The notes under the pieces are model-generated. The model did no database searches and was not told where the DNA came from. It saw nothing but the letters and a program-made list of their open reading frames with translations. A program made the translations under genes and the position numbers. Positions 9,186-16,177 of a stretch of DNA of 64,000 bases are shown one piece after another; position 1 is the stretch's first letter; every line of letters begins with the position of its first letter. Source of the stretch: Leifsonia poae (GTDB lineage: Bacteria > Actinomycetota > Actinomycetes > Actinomycetales > Microbacteriaceae). The stretch lies in contig NZ_JAIHLP010000002.1 in assembly GCF_020009625.1 (NCBI RefSeq), positions 2,852,001 to 2,916,000 on the forward strand, in the 5' to 3' direction.

Positions 9186-9209
9186 CCACTCAATCGAAAG
9201 GAATCCGAC

Positions 9210-9848
9210 ATGCAGCTCGTTGATCCGTTCCCCGGCAAGTACGACGCATCCGACCCGTTCGGCTCGCACGGTTACGGCCGCACGAACGGCCACACCGGCT
9301 CCGACTGGATCGTGGGCGCCGGCTCGCCTATCCCCGCCATCGGAGACGGCGAGGTCGTCGCGGTCGGCTGGCATCCCGGCAACGGCAATTACCTCGCCGT
9401 CCGCCTCGAGGACGGCCACGTCTACGCCTACCTCCACATGGACCGCCCCGCGCCGGTCACGGTCGGCCAGAAGGTCACTCGTGGGCAGACCATCGGTTAC
9501 GTCGGCAACACCGGTACGAACAGCCAGGGCAGCCACCTGCACATCACGATCAGCGATGCCGTCACGGCCTACATCGGCCTCGGGCATCTGATCGACCCGT
9601 GGCAGTTCATCCAAGACCACCTCACCACCGCACCCCTATTCGAAGGAGACACCGTGTTGTTCATCCGCATCCAGTCCACCGCCCGGGGAATTGCCCTCAT
9701 CGGTCCCGGGTACTTCCGACAGCTCAAGACCGACGAGGAGGTGCAGCAGTCCGACCCGCTCATCTCCAAACACCTGACCGGGAACGATCGCCAGTTCGAC
9801 TTGTGGCGCAGCATGGCGGTAGCCGGCCAGGAGGCGAAGAGTGCGTAG
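9210..9848 (+). CDS. Endolysin, M23-type peptidase
   Basis: 212 residues, start preceded by GAAAGGAA. Residues 20-130 are an M23 (LytM/lysostaphin) metallopeptidase domain: zinc ligands H28xxxD32 in HTGSDW and the HLH motif near residues 110-112, with GDGEVVAVG between. The enzyme would cut peptide cross-bridges of peptidoglycan at the end of the lytic cycle. The C-terminal 70 residues (about 145-212) may bind the wall. It precedes the membrane-protein genes, forming a lysis cassette. Confidence 0.85.
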   Translation: MQLVDPFPGKYDASDPFGSHGYGRTNGHTGSDWIVGAGSPIPAIGDGEVVAVGWHPGNGNYLAVRLEDGHVYAYLHMDRPAPVTVGQKVTRGQTIGYVGNTGTNSQGSHLHITISDAVTAYIGLGHLIDPWQFIQDHLTTAPLFEGDTVLFIRIQSTARGIALIGPGYFRQLKTDEEVQQSDPLISKHLTGNDRQFDLWRSMAVAGQEAKSA

Positions 9849-9963
9849 CTGGCTCCGCACCCGGTGGCGAGGCTGGCTGTGTGCCATCGGTCGCTGCCCA
9901 CGTGGCCGGGCCGGCTACTGGTGCAACGGAGGGGCGGGGGAGTGCGGGTGGTCGGATGCCTGA
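9841..9963 (+). CDS. Small four-cysteine protein
   Basis: A 40-codon frame from GTG at 9841 overlapping the endolysin end by 8 bases and the next ATG. The product has four cysteines (positions 14, 19, 28, 35) and many Trp and Arg. The GAGGCGAAGA just upstream could serve as ribosome site. It fits the tight overlapping layout of the operon and fills what would otherwise be a gap. It may be a small zinc-binding or lysis-accessory protein. No family recognised. Confidence 0.45.
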   Translation: MRSWLRTRWRGWLCAIGRCPRGRAGYWCNGGAGECGWSDA

Positions 9964-10183
9964 ATGGCTCCTTGCCCTCGGCGTCGCAATCGTCGCCGCA
10001 TCCGGGGGCGTGCTCGCGTCCCGCTATGGCCGGGTGGCCGCGCTGGAAAAGCGGGTCGCCCGGCTCGACGCCCTCAACCGCAAGCTTTGGGTGTACCTCC
10101 GGGCCCAGATCGACCACTCATACCGCAGCGGAGTGCAACCGCTACCGCTCCCCGATGACCTCTTTGGAGACGATGAATCATGA
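9956..10183 (+). CDS. Small membrane protein of the lysis cassette (holin candidate)
   Basis: 75 residues, ATG at 9956, one N-terminal membrane segment (WLLALGVAIVAASGGVLA) followed by a coiled, charged region. One or both of this and the next gene are likely holin or holin-like. The stop overlaps the next ATG as ATGA. Confidence 0.6.
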   Translation: MPEWLLALGVAIVAASGGVLASRYGRVAALEKRVARLDALNRKLWVYLRAQIDHSYRSGVQPLPLPDDLFGDDES

Positions 10184-10398
10184 GCCACGCAGCGCCTGAA
10201 AGCACCGAAACGAAGCCGACCCTACCCAGGGTCGCCCGCATCGTGATCTACGCGATAGGTACACCCCTGGCCGCGTCCGCCGCGTTCCTGGCCGGAACCG
10301 ACGTGTTCGGCCCGGTCGTGTCCACGGTGGCCGGCGCGATCGCTGCCGGCGCGGTCGCCGCCGTGGGGACGACCGCGCTCGGCAACCTCAACCGTTAG
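10180..10398 (+). CDS. Two-segment membrane protein, holin candidate
   Basis: 72 residues with two hydrophobic stretches (about 20-40 and 44-68) rich in Ala, Gly and Val, and a polar N-terminus. This fits a small holin that makes the membrane hole releasing the endolysin. The gene ends 4 bases inside the convergent integrase gene. The assignment rests on topology and position. Confidence 0.6.
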   Translation: MSHAAPESTETKPTLPRVARIVIYAIGTPLAASAAFLAGTDVFGPVVSTVAGAIAAGAVAAVGTTALGNLNR

Positions 10399-11207
10399 CC
10401 GGCGGCAGCGAGTACAGCCCGCCGCAGCGACTCGTCGGCCACTTGCACGTACAAGCGTGTGGTGGCCGGCGAGGCGTGCCCGAGCAGCGATTGCACAACG
10501 AAAACGTCGGAGTGCTGATAGGTGCGGGTGCCGAACGAGTGCCGCAGCGTGTGCAGCGTCCATTCGTCGGGCAGCACGACGGTCGCCAGCTTGCCGACCC
10601 ACCGCGGCGAGAGGTGCCCACCATCCGAGCCGGGGAACGCCCATCCGGGTGGAAGCGTGCGCAGCTCCAGCGCGAGCCGGGGCGTCAGCGGCACGTCGCG
10701 CTCCTTGCTCCCCTTGCCGTGGACGCGCAGCGACCAGCCGTGCAGGTCCTCGAACAGGTCGGACGAGTTCACCTGAGCGATCTCCGAGCGGCGGAGACCT
10801 GCGTCGTGCGCCAGGCGCAGAATCAGTTTCAGGCGGGCATCAGAACGGGCAAGGGCGTGCTCGTAGACCCGCTCGGGTGTCGGGCGTGCTTTCGCCTGTC
10901 CCGGCTTCACACGGGGCAGCGCAAGCGCCGTGTTCGCCTCGGCGCGGCGGACCGTGACAGCCCACCCCCAGAACGAACGAAACGTGGTGCGCCGGCCTCG
11001 CCGGGTCTCGGGTTTCCACGCCTGATCGCCGGCATAACTCACGAGCTGATCGCCCGTGAGAGACCAAGGCCCGGCGTCTACACGCCGGGCCAGGTGTTCG
11101 AGGTGCTGCCGCCTCGTGCTGCAAGTGGTGTCTGGGAAGCCGGCGGCGCGCTGCGCTGTGAGGTAGTCGCGGATAGCCTCGGCCCACGACTCTGAGTGAA
11201 CGTTCAT
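10395..11207 (-). CDS. int: Tyrosine-recombinase integrase
   Basis: 270 residues. Residues 1-95 form the SAM-like core-binding domain; residues 110-265 the catalytic domain with R139 (GLRRSE), K165 (HGKGSKER), H219xxR222 (HTLRHSF), H244 (LLGHAS) and nucleophile Y253 (TRLYVQV). All active-site residues are present. It catalyses recombination between the tRNA-overlapping attP and the host attB. It is the last gene of a leftward operon whose first gene is the repressor (12,818); the start overlaps the upstream stop by 4 bases. No arm-binding N-terminal domain is evident, so it may be a simple integrase. Confidence 0.92.
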   Translation of the reverse strand: MNVHSESWAEAIRDYLTAQRAAGFPDTTCSTRRQHLEHLARRVDAGPWSLTGDQLVSYAGDQAWKPETRRGRRTTFRSFWGWAVTVRRAEANTALALPRVKPGQAKARPTPERVYEHALARSDARLKLILRLAHDAGLRRSEIAQVNSSDLFEDLHGWSLRVHGKGSKERDVPLTPRLALELRTLPPGWAFPGSDGGHLSPRWVGKLATVVLPDEWTLHTLRHSFGTRTYQHSDVFVVQSLLGHASPATTRLYVQVADESLRRAVLAAAG

Positions 11208-11518
11208 GCTTCGACTTTGCCGAAATCAGACCGAGCGGTATGGACGCGACTCACGCCCCCAAGCGGGTGTCGTCCGTAGCGCTCCTGTGCGCTCTGCCGC
11301 TTGATACCGAGCGCCGCGCCGATGTACGCCCACGAACGCCCGATCGAGCGCTGACCGTGCACGGCCGCCGTGATCGCCCGTTCGATGTCATCCCGGAGAC
11401 TCACCAACTCGGCAAGCTCGAACTCATCACCGTCGCCCACACGCTCGCCACCCTTCCGGATAATGCGCCGCGCGAAGTCGATGTAGTCGAGCGTTTCGAC
11501 CTCTCGACGGGCGCTCAT
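11204..11518 (-). CDS. Small helix-turn-helix protein
   Basis: 104 residues with a helix-turn-helix near residues 62-85 (SWAYIGAALGIKRQSAQERY), a form common in actinobacterial DNA-binding proteins. Situated just upstream of int in the same operon, it might help direct integration or excision, or control the operon. No separate excisionase is obvious, so this is the best candidate for that role (inference). Confidence 0.65.
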   Translation of the reverse strand: MSARREVETLDYIDFARRIIRKGGERVGDGDEFELAELVSLRDDIERAITAAVHGQRSIGRSWAYIGAALGIKRQSAQERYGRHPLGGVSRVHTARSDFGKVEA

Positions 11519-11799
11519 ACCGACCCCGCTGGGTTCGCGATTTCGGTGTCAGGATCTTCCTGACGGCCACCGATCAGGTGGTCTGGTGTCGCAGGCATCG
11601 GGTCCGCCTCGGTCACGCTCACGAGGGAGAAACTGTGCGACCAGAACTTGCGGAAGTCGTCGTAGGTGGCGCTGTGCGCGACGCGCCCCTTCGTGACGGC
11701 CTCGCTGAGGTTGTCTGCGAGGATGCTCGCCGCCGAGGTGCTATCGACGCGATCCCCGTACACGTTCAGCTTCTGGACAGTCAGCTCGAATCGGAACAT
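11515..11799 (-). CDS. Hypothetical phage protein
   Basis: 94 residues from ATG at 11799, which overlaps the stop of the upstream gene by one base; a longer frame upstream would overlap that gene. N-terminal beta strand, a central helix and an acidic, Pro-rich tail. No family recognised. Part of the leftward operon. Confidence 0.55.
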   Translation of the reverse strand: MFRFELTVQKLNVYGDRVDSTSAASILADNLSEAVTKGRVAHSATYDDFRKFWSHSFSLVSVTEADPMPATPDHLIGGRQEDPDTEIANPAGSV

Positions 11800-12131
11800 C
11801 AGGCGCTCACCAGCTCTCGATTCGTCGGGCACGCGAGGTTGAGACACCCGTCCGCGCCGAACGTGTACGAGCGGCACGTGATGCAGATCGCCTCGACGTG
11901 GAACATGTGCGACTGGAACGCGCAGTAGTCCACGCCGTCGCGGTAGACGTAGCCGCGCGGGTTATGGTGCAGCCACACGTCGTACGCGCCGGCCGCTGAC
12001 TCGCAGCACGGGCACACCCCGGCGAGGCATTCCAGCTCGTGGGCCGGCCCGTCGCCGCCGTCGATGTGGTGGCCGCACGGCAGGGTCGCGACGACCTCGC
12101 CGCGCTGGTCGAGGTCGAATAGGGCGTCCAT
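11799..12131 (-). CDS. Cysteine-rich, probably zinc-binding phage protein
   Basis: 110 residues with clusters PCGHH, CLAGVCPCCE, CITC and CLNLAC, consistent with two or three zinc sites. The ATG at 12131 overlaps the previous stop. Function unknown; such proteins in phage lysogeny operons often bind nucleic acid or protein partners. Confidence 0.6.
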   Translation of the reverse strand: MDALFDLDQRGEVVATLPCGHHIDGGDGPAHELECLAGVCPCCESAAGAYDVWLHHNPRGYVYRDGVDYCAFQSHMFHVEAICITCRSYTFGADGCLNLACPTNRELVSA

Positions 12132-12259
12132 CACGCCCCCTCGGTGAACTTGTCGCCGCACTCGGTGCAGCGGAACACGGCCAGCTCGTAGCCCTCGGCG
12201 TCGGTGGCCGGGTACAGGTACACGGCGTCCGGGTGCGGGCACTCGGTGCGCGCGTTCAT
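12131..12259 (-). CDS. Small zinc-ribbon-like protein
   Basis: 42 residues; an N-terminal CPHP and a central CTEC give a two-knuckle zinc ribbon. ATG at 12259 overlaps the end of the 12,256-12,444 gene by 4 bases, and its stop overlaps the next ATG by one base. The seamless overlaps on both sides support it as a real gene despite its size. Confidence 0.6.
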   Translation of the reverse strand: MNARTECPHPDAVYLYPATDAEGYELAVFRCTECGDKFTEGA

Positions 12260-12444
12260 GCGGGCACCAGCTCGTCGGAGGCGTACGGCAGCCGCTTGAC
12301 TTCCTGTGGCCCGTTCGGGGCGAGGATGAACTGAGGTCCGGTGAACTCGACGGTGAGCGCCGGACCACGGCTCCCGATGACGACGCCGGTTCGCCCGCCC
12401 CAGATGCCGCTCATGATGCGCACGGCGTCGCCTACGCGGATCAT
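12256..12444 (-). CDS. Small KOW/SH3-like protein
   Basis: 62 residues with the pattern VGDAVRIMSGIWGGRTGVV, a KOW-type beta motif seen in NusG-like and ribosomal proteins. It begins at the ATG overlapping the repressor stop (ATGA), so it is coupled to the repressor only in the unintegrated or tandem-junction form. Function unknown. Confidence 0.55.
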   Translation of the reverse strand: MIRVGDAVRIMSGIWGGRTGVVIGSRGPALTVEFTGPQFILAPNGPQEVKRLPYASDELVPA

Positions 12445-12818
12445 CGGGTGGCCCGCTCTCGCATCAGCGCGAGCAGCGCAACGACCAGCAGGCTAGGCGC
12501 GGAGGCTACAGACCAGAAGGTTGGGGGTTCGAATCCCTCCGGGCGCACTCTGGTTGAGACAGATGACACGACCCCCGCTTCGGCGGGGGTTTTGTCGTTA
12601 ATGCCTTCGGCCAGCCATTCAAGCGGCTGACCAGTCACGTGCGCCCATCGCACGAAGTTCGTCGCGCTCGGCTCCGTTCTGCCAGTCTCCCAAGCGCTGA
12701 CGGTGGTGCGTGCTACACCGAGCCTCGCCGCGATCTCTGCTTGCTCCATGCCTGCGAGGAGTCGCGCATACTTGAGGCGATCCAGCAGGGTCCATGCCGG
12801 GTTCTCGATCATCGTCAT
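12441..12818 (-). CDS. Phage repressor with attP inside its 3' end
   Basis: 125 residues. Residues 10-65 are a Cro/C1-type (XRE) helix-turn-helix (QAEIAARLGVARTTVSAWE). From about residue 72 the protein is encoded by the antisense of the attachment core: the segment KTPAEAGV comes from the tRNA terminator, and RPEGFEPPTF from the tRNA 3' end. The last about 22 residues (hydrophobic SLLVVALLAL, then RERATR) come from phage DNA left of the core. Here it lies at the junction of two prophage units and so has the phage-form ending. At the true left chromosome junction (outside the window) the tail would differ. ATG at 12818 chosen; 12812 is also possible. Confidence 0.85.
   Translation of the reverse strand: MTMIENPAWTLLDRLKYARLLAGMEQAEIAARLGVARTTVSAWETGRTEPSATNFVRWAHVTGQPLEWLAEGINDKTPAEAGVVSSVSTRVRPEGFEPPTFWSVASAPSLLVVALLALMRERATR
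12508..12547 (+). pseudogene. 3' fragment of a tRNA gene at the attachment site
   Basis: A T-arm with loop TTCGAAT between paired GGGGG and CCCTC, followed by the acceptor 3' strand CGGGCGC and discriminator A. Only the 3' part is present, as in a phage that carries the end of its target tRNA to restore it on integration. The acceptor half and the AGAAGG just before resemble actinobacterial tRNA-Arg(ACG), but the isotype cannot be settled without the 5' half, which lies outside the window. Confidence 0.75.
12536..12611. other. attP-type core at the prophage-prophage junction
   Basis: 76 bp identical to 29,859-29,934 on the chromosome side of the array. The part left of 12,536 (tRNA T-arm) is also shared with the right copy at 28,515-28,542. 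It contains the tRNA acceptor end and its terminator, and overlaps the repressor 3' part on the other strand. At this junction both halves are phage-derived. Confidence 0.8.
12572..12593 (+). terminator. Intrinsic terminator of the tRNA, inside the att core
   Basis: CCCCCGC-TTCG-GCGGGGG followed by TTTT on the plus strand: the normal Rho-independent terminator for the tRNA. On the minus strand it is read through as repressor codons (NDKTPAEAGVV). Confidence 0.85.
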
Positions 12819-12906
12819 GCCGGTACTGTATCGCACCCCGTGATAAATAACGCGACACGCCGACCATCTTGCGCTCTTTCGTCGCGTCGCCCGGTTGCAT
12901 GTCCAC
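12819..12906. promoter_or_regulatory. Divergent lysis/lysogeny control region
   Basis: 88 bp between the leftward repressor and the rightward early gene. It has repeated CGCGACA-like words: ACGCGACA at about 12,850, the reverse-type CGTCGCG at about 12,880, and ACGCGACA again just inside the rightward gene at about 12,917. An AT-rich GATAAATAA lies beside the first. These look like repressor operators with overlapping promoters, but no certain -35/-10 pair could be fixed. Confidence 0.6.
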
Positions 12907-13491
12907 ATGACAACAAACGCGACATCGATAGAGCCCCGGCTCATTCGTCGCCGCATGCGCTTCGAGAGCAACTTCACGCAGTTGCCGAACTCGTGGCTTC
13001 GAGACTCTGCCCTGTCGTTCCGTGCACGCGGACTGCTTGCACTACTCATGAGTCACGAGGACGGCTGGAACATCACCCTCAAGGGATTGGCCGATGAGAC
13101 CACCGAGGGCATCGATGCAGTGCGAACAGCTACCAATGAGCTAGAGAGCTTGGGCTACCTCAAGCGCACACGGTTGCAGGGGCGTGGCGGCAAGTTCGAG
13201 GGTGACACGTGGGAAATCTGCGACCCTCACGATCTTGGCGGGGCAACGCTCTTCACCGCATTGGATAAGCCAACGCGGTCGCGCACCGCGTTGGATAAGC
13301 CAACGCGCACCGCATTGGATAAACCAACGCCTATAAGAACACCATCTAGAACATCTAAAGAGAGTTCTAGAGGTAACCACATAGCGCACCCGAATGACGC
13401 CGGCACCGAGTGCCACGGTGAGATGATCACCGAACGCCACTGCATCTTCGGTCACATCGTGATCCCGAGCGCTGAGCAGGTGACCGCATGA
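12907..13491 (+). CDS. Winged-helix replication-initiator-like protein
   Basis: 194 residues, first gene of the rightward operon, divergent from the repressor. Residues 15-85 form a helix-turn-helix/winged domain (RARGLLALLMSHEDGW...ITLKGLADE...LGYLKR) as in DnaD-like and phage replication-initiation proteins. The middle has three repeats TALDKPT and then a Ser/Arg-rich linker. The repeats are encoded by iteron-like DNA (see 13,255-13,371), recalling lambda O, whose gene contains the origin. Function by analogy only; it could also be a transcriptional regulator. ATG at 12907 chosen over an upstream TTG. Confidence 0.6.
   Translation: MTTNATSIEPRLIRRRMRFESNFTQLPNSWLRDSALSFRARGLLALLMSHEDGWNITLKGLADETTEGIDAVRTATNELESLGYLKRTRLQGRGGKFEGDTWEICDPHDLGGATLFTALDKPTRSRTALDKPTRTALDKPTPIRTPSRTSKESSRGNHIAHPNDAGTECHGEMITERHCIFGHIVIPSAEQVTA
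13255..13371. other. Candidate replication origin: three iterons plus AT-rich inverted repeat
   Basis: Three near-identical units ACCGCRTTGGATAARCCAACG start at 13,255, 13,285 and 13,309; each holds the internal palindrome CGTTGG-ATAAG-CCAACG (imperfect in the first and third units, CATTGG). Next to them is an AT-rich stretch with the inverted repeat TCTAGAAC (13,345-13,352) and GTTCTAGA (13,364-13,371). Iterons beside an easily melted segment within an initiator-like gene are the standard plan of an origin. Inferred. Confidence 0.5.
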
Positions 13492-13625
13492 AGCCCTACG
13501 TCACCAAGCTCCTCGGGATCCAGTGGGTAGTCGTGACCGCATGGTCGGTCACCAACCACGACAGCCATGCGGAGGCGTTCGCCGCCGCCCTCGACCGCGC
13601 CATGATCAGTGAGGCAACAGCATGA
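13488..13625 (+). CDS. Small hypothetical phage protein
   Basis: 45 residues, ATG overlapping the upstream stop as ATGA, and ending with an ATGA overlap onto the next gene. Short aromatic beta part, then an Ala-rich helix. No family recognised; the overlaps support expression. Confidence 0.5.
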   Translation: MKPYVTKLLGIQWVVVTAWSVTNHDSHAEAFAAALDRAMISEATA

Positions 13626-13915
13626 GCACACCCGACTTCGACACACCCGTGTGGCAGCTATTCATCGCCGCCGCTATGCTCTGGACACTGTGGGGGCTCA
13701 TCGTCCTCAGCGAGAGGAGACACCGCCGTGAGCGAACAGCAAGAACTCATCCGGACCTACTGGGGCAACAAGAAGACGCACGAGCAGATCATGCGCCGGC
13801 AGATCAACTGGATCGTGGGGTTGCTCTCGGCCATCCTCGTGGCAGTAGTCGGCTCGACTCTCGCGATCCTCTCGGCACTCCCGCACTAGACCGACCTCGA
13901 CGGGCCGCAAGGTAG
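13622..13915 (+). CDS. Small membrane protein, overlapping an out-of-frame gene
   Basis: 97 residues if read to its stop. Residues 10-32 form one membrane segment (LFIAAAMLWTLWGLIVL), followed by an Arg-rich tail. The last about 60 codons overlap the gene at 13,728 in another frame. The N-terminal membrane part looks genuine; the tail has the shadow-like composition (Arg, Pro, Gly, Asp) of a frame not under selection. Confidence 0.5.
   Translation: MSTPDFDTPVWQLFIAAAMLWTLWGLIVLSERRHRRERTARTHPDLLGQQEDARADHAPADQLDRGVALGHPRGSSRLDSRDPLGTPALDRPRRAAR
13728..13889 (+). CDS. Small membrane protein in an overlapping frame
   Basis: 53 residues from GTG at 13728, preceded by GAGAGGAGA. A polar, charged N-terminus (residues 1-26) and one C-terminal membrane helix (WIVGLLSAILVAVVGSTLAIL). 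It lies wholly inside the 3' part of the 13,622 gene. The ribosome site and natural membrane topology support it strongly. Function unknown. Confidence 0.6.
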   Translation: MSEQQELIRTYWGNKKTHEQIMRRQINWIVGLLSAILVAVVGSTLAILSALPH

Positions 13916-13920
13916 CGGCC

Positions 13921-14238
13921 ATGTCACAGCACCACAAGAACCAGAAGTGGAGTACGCACAGCCCGAAGCTGCGCAAGCTCATTGAGCCGATGCTCCCGGC
14001 TCAGTGCCTGAACTGTCCTCACCCGGTCACGCCCGAGGACAAGTGGCAGGTTGGCCACCGTCGTGACGCCGCGCTCGGTGGCGAACCCACCATCGAGAAC
14101 GCGGGCCCGACGCACGCATGGTGCCCGGCCTGCCGGCGGCGCTGCAACCAGCGAGCCGGCGGCCAGCTCGGCGCGCGCATCCGCACCGCGAACAACGTCA
14201 GCCGATCCCGAGCGCAGAAAGATATCCGCTCATGGTGA
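13921..14238 (+). CDS. HNH endonuclease-like protein
   Basis: 105 residues with CLNC, WQVGHRRD, ENAGPTHAWC and CRRRCNQRAGG: the paired zinc knuckles and H...N...H/N core of HNH nucleases. It lies just upstream of the terminase gene, the usual place for the HNH protein that assists cos or headful packaging in many siphoviruses. It overlaps the terminase start by 7 bases. Confidence 0.75.
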   Translation: MSQHHKNQKWSTHSPKLRKLIEPMLPAQCLNCPHPVTPEDKWQVGHRRDAALGGEPTIENAGPTHAWCPACRRRCNQRAGGQLGARIRTANNVSRSRAQKDIRSW

Positions 14239-15943
14239 CGGCGACGACGGTCGCGGCCCCGACTTCCTTTGAGAATCGCGTCGGAACCCCCGCCATAGGC
14301 AGTACGGAATTCTCTCTAAATCTGTGGAGTGCGGTGAGAAACCGCGGGATCAAGCCGACGTTCACCGGGCGTCTGTCGGAGGACGAGGAACTCCGCCGGG
14401 AGTTCCTTGCGGGGTCTCGTCGGATGGGCTACGAGCTGGTGGACCTGGACGACCGGGAGCACATCGCCGAGCTGAAAGCGATGACGCCGCCCCGCTACCC
14501 GATCCAGCCGCAGCAGCTCTGGATGGTAGACGCGCTCAACGCCGAGGACTACGACACGTTCACGGTCGAGGTAATGCGGCGAGCGTCCAAGACCACCACG
14601 ATATTCTGCTGGCTCGTGGGCCGGTGCGAAAGCCGGCCCGGCTATGAGGTCACCTTCTCGGCGCAGTCCGGCGTGAGTCGTCAGCGCGTTTGCGCGAGTG
14701 GAAGCTCCGCCTCGACGCGATCAATCCGCCCGATGACCTCGACCTTCCGCCGTGGCTGCGCAATCGGCCCCGAACCACGAAGCGCGCTGAGCGCGCGCTC
14801 GCCCTGTTCGACCTTGACATCACGACCGAGGCCGAACATCTGACCGCTGGCCGCGGGTTCAAGGTCATGATGGGGGAGGTCGGCAAGGGCATCTACTGGG
14901 ACAACGGGTCCAAGTTCCTCGTGCTCAAGCCGTCGTCCGACGCCTACCGGGGCGAAGCGGGTGACATCTCGTGGTTGGACGAAGCCCAGGAACTCGACCC
15001 CGAGGAGGGAGCCGACCTGCTCGCCGGTCTCGCCCCGCTCCAGGACACCAAGGAGAACGCGGCCACCGTGATCAGCGGCACGGCCGGCGAGGCACGCGTT
15101 GGCCCGTTCTGGGAGGTCGTCGCCAAGCTCCGGGCCGGTGACCCAGATGTCGGTGGTGTGGACTACTGCGCATCCGACTCCACACCCTGGGAAATCATCG
15201 AGGACGAAGACCAAGCGATCGCACTGCTAGTGACTCTGCACCCGGGCATTGGGACGCTCACGACCGAGGAGAAGATGCGGAAGAACTGGCGCAAGCTCGA
15301 CAAGCCCAAGTGGGCGCGCGAATATCTGTCACTCTGGCCGGAGTCGTTTGGGACCACCGCCGTCAACGCTCTGCTGTGGGAAGACGCAGCCCTGGCCCGC
15401 AAGAAGGCGAAGCCCGACCGTGTTGCGTTCGGGCTCGACATCCGCCCCGGCGGGTTCTCGGCCGCGATCGTCGTCGCCTGGCGCGACTCCCGCGGCGTCG
15501 CCTACGTCGAGGTCGTTGAGCACCGGCAAAGTACGTCGTGGATTCCCGAGCGCATGCAGGAGCTGACCCGCACGTATCGCGGCTCAACCATCGCGTTTGA
15601 TGACATCTCGGAGGGCAAGGCCACCGCCACCGAGGCCGACCGGCTCAGCCCGAAACCACGACTGCGGATGCAGACCTATCGCGAGCACGCCGCCGGATGC
15701 GTCCAGTTCCTCCGCGACCTCGAACGCGGCAAGCTCAAACACTCCGGACAGGTCTCCCTAGACACCGCAGTTGCCGTCGCCGTGAAGCGCGACGTGCGCG
15801 GATCGCAAGGCGTCTGGATGTGGGGCGCACCCGTCGCCGGCGGCGACATCACCCCGCTCGTCGCCGCGACACGCGCGCTGCGCAATTGGGACCAATATTT
15901 CGCGCGAGGAACAGGAAGCACAGGAGTGGTGATCGCAGCATGA
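14232..15943 (+). pseudogene. terL: Terminase large subunit, interrupted by a one-base frameshift
   Basis: Two abutting frames make one terminase. The first (from ATG 14232) gives about 147 residues with a Walker A-like RRASKTTTIF; the second resumes near 14,673 as ESSARLREWK and runs to 15,943 with Walker B WLDEAQE and a RNase H-like nuclease part (FGLDIRPGGF, FDDI). Loss of one G near 14,670-14,673 (GTG-AG for GTGGAG) explains the break. No slippery heptamer is present, so programmed -1 shifting is unlikely. As read, the packaging motor would not be made from this copy. A sequencing error is possible. Confidence 0.75.
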
Positions 15944-16146
15944 GCGTATTCGTGGATGGGTCGATTGAGACATACGTGTATGGATGCGACGAGTGCCCGT
16001 GGTGGCGGGGGATCGCGCTCAGTATCGACGCCGCCGACGAGGCCGCAATCCGCCATGAAGAGGCTCAACACGACACGCACAACCGTCGTCGCACCAGGGA
16101 CGCTCGGATTGCTCGCCTAAAACGAAAACTGGTTCCGACACCGTAA
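15940..16146 (+). CDS. Small hypothetical phage protein between terminase and portal
   Basis: 68 residues; ATG overlaps the terminase stop (ATGA). An N-terminal beta part with CDECPWW (one zinc knuckle), followed by a charged His/Arg helix. No family recognised. This is the full copy of the fragment at 1-135. Confidence 0.6.
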   Translation: MSVFVDGSIETYVYGCDECPWWRGIALSIDAADEAAIRHEEAQHDTHNRRRTRDARIARLKRKLVPTP

Positions 16147-16177
16147 ATGTTCCTATGCCTCCCCGAGCATCTAATGC

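Larger units (their letters stand above)
1..12552. repeat. Direct repeat, left copy (partner 16,012-28,559)
   Basis: The left member of a very long direct repeat. Differences seen against the right member: G at 702 versus C at 16,713; one extra G at 1,689-1,690; one extra codon at about 3,195-3,197. Otherwise the reading frames match in length and sequence throughout. Confidence 0.95.

Noticed and set aside
12508..12547. Possible complete tRNA gene
   Set aside because: Only the T-arm and acceptor 3' strand are present; upstream bases give no D-arm or 5' acceptor strand (GCGCCCG).
13255..13330. Short CRISPR-like repeat array
   Set aside because: Only three units with spacers of a few bases, in frame within a coding gene, each with an internal dyad; iterons fit better.
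14640..14700. Programmed -1 frameshift in terminase
   Set aside because: No X XXY YYZ heptamer at the changeover and no known precedent in terminase genes; a one-base deletion is simpler.
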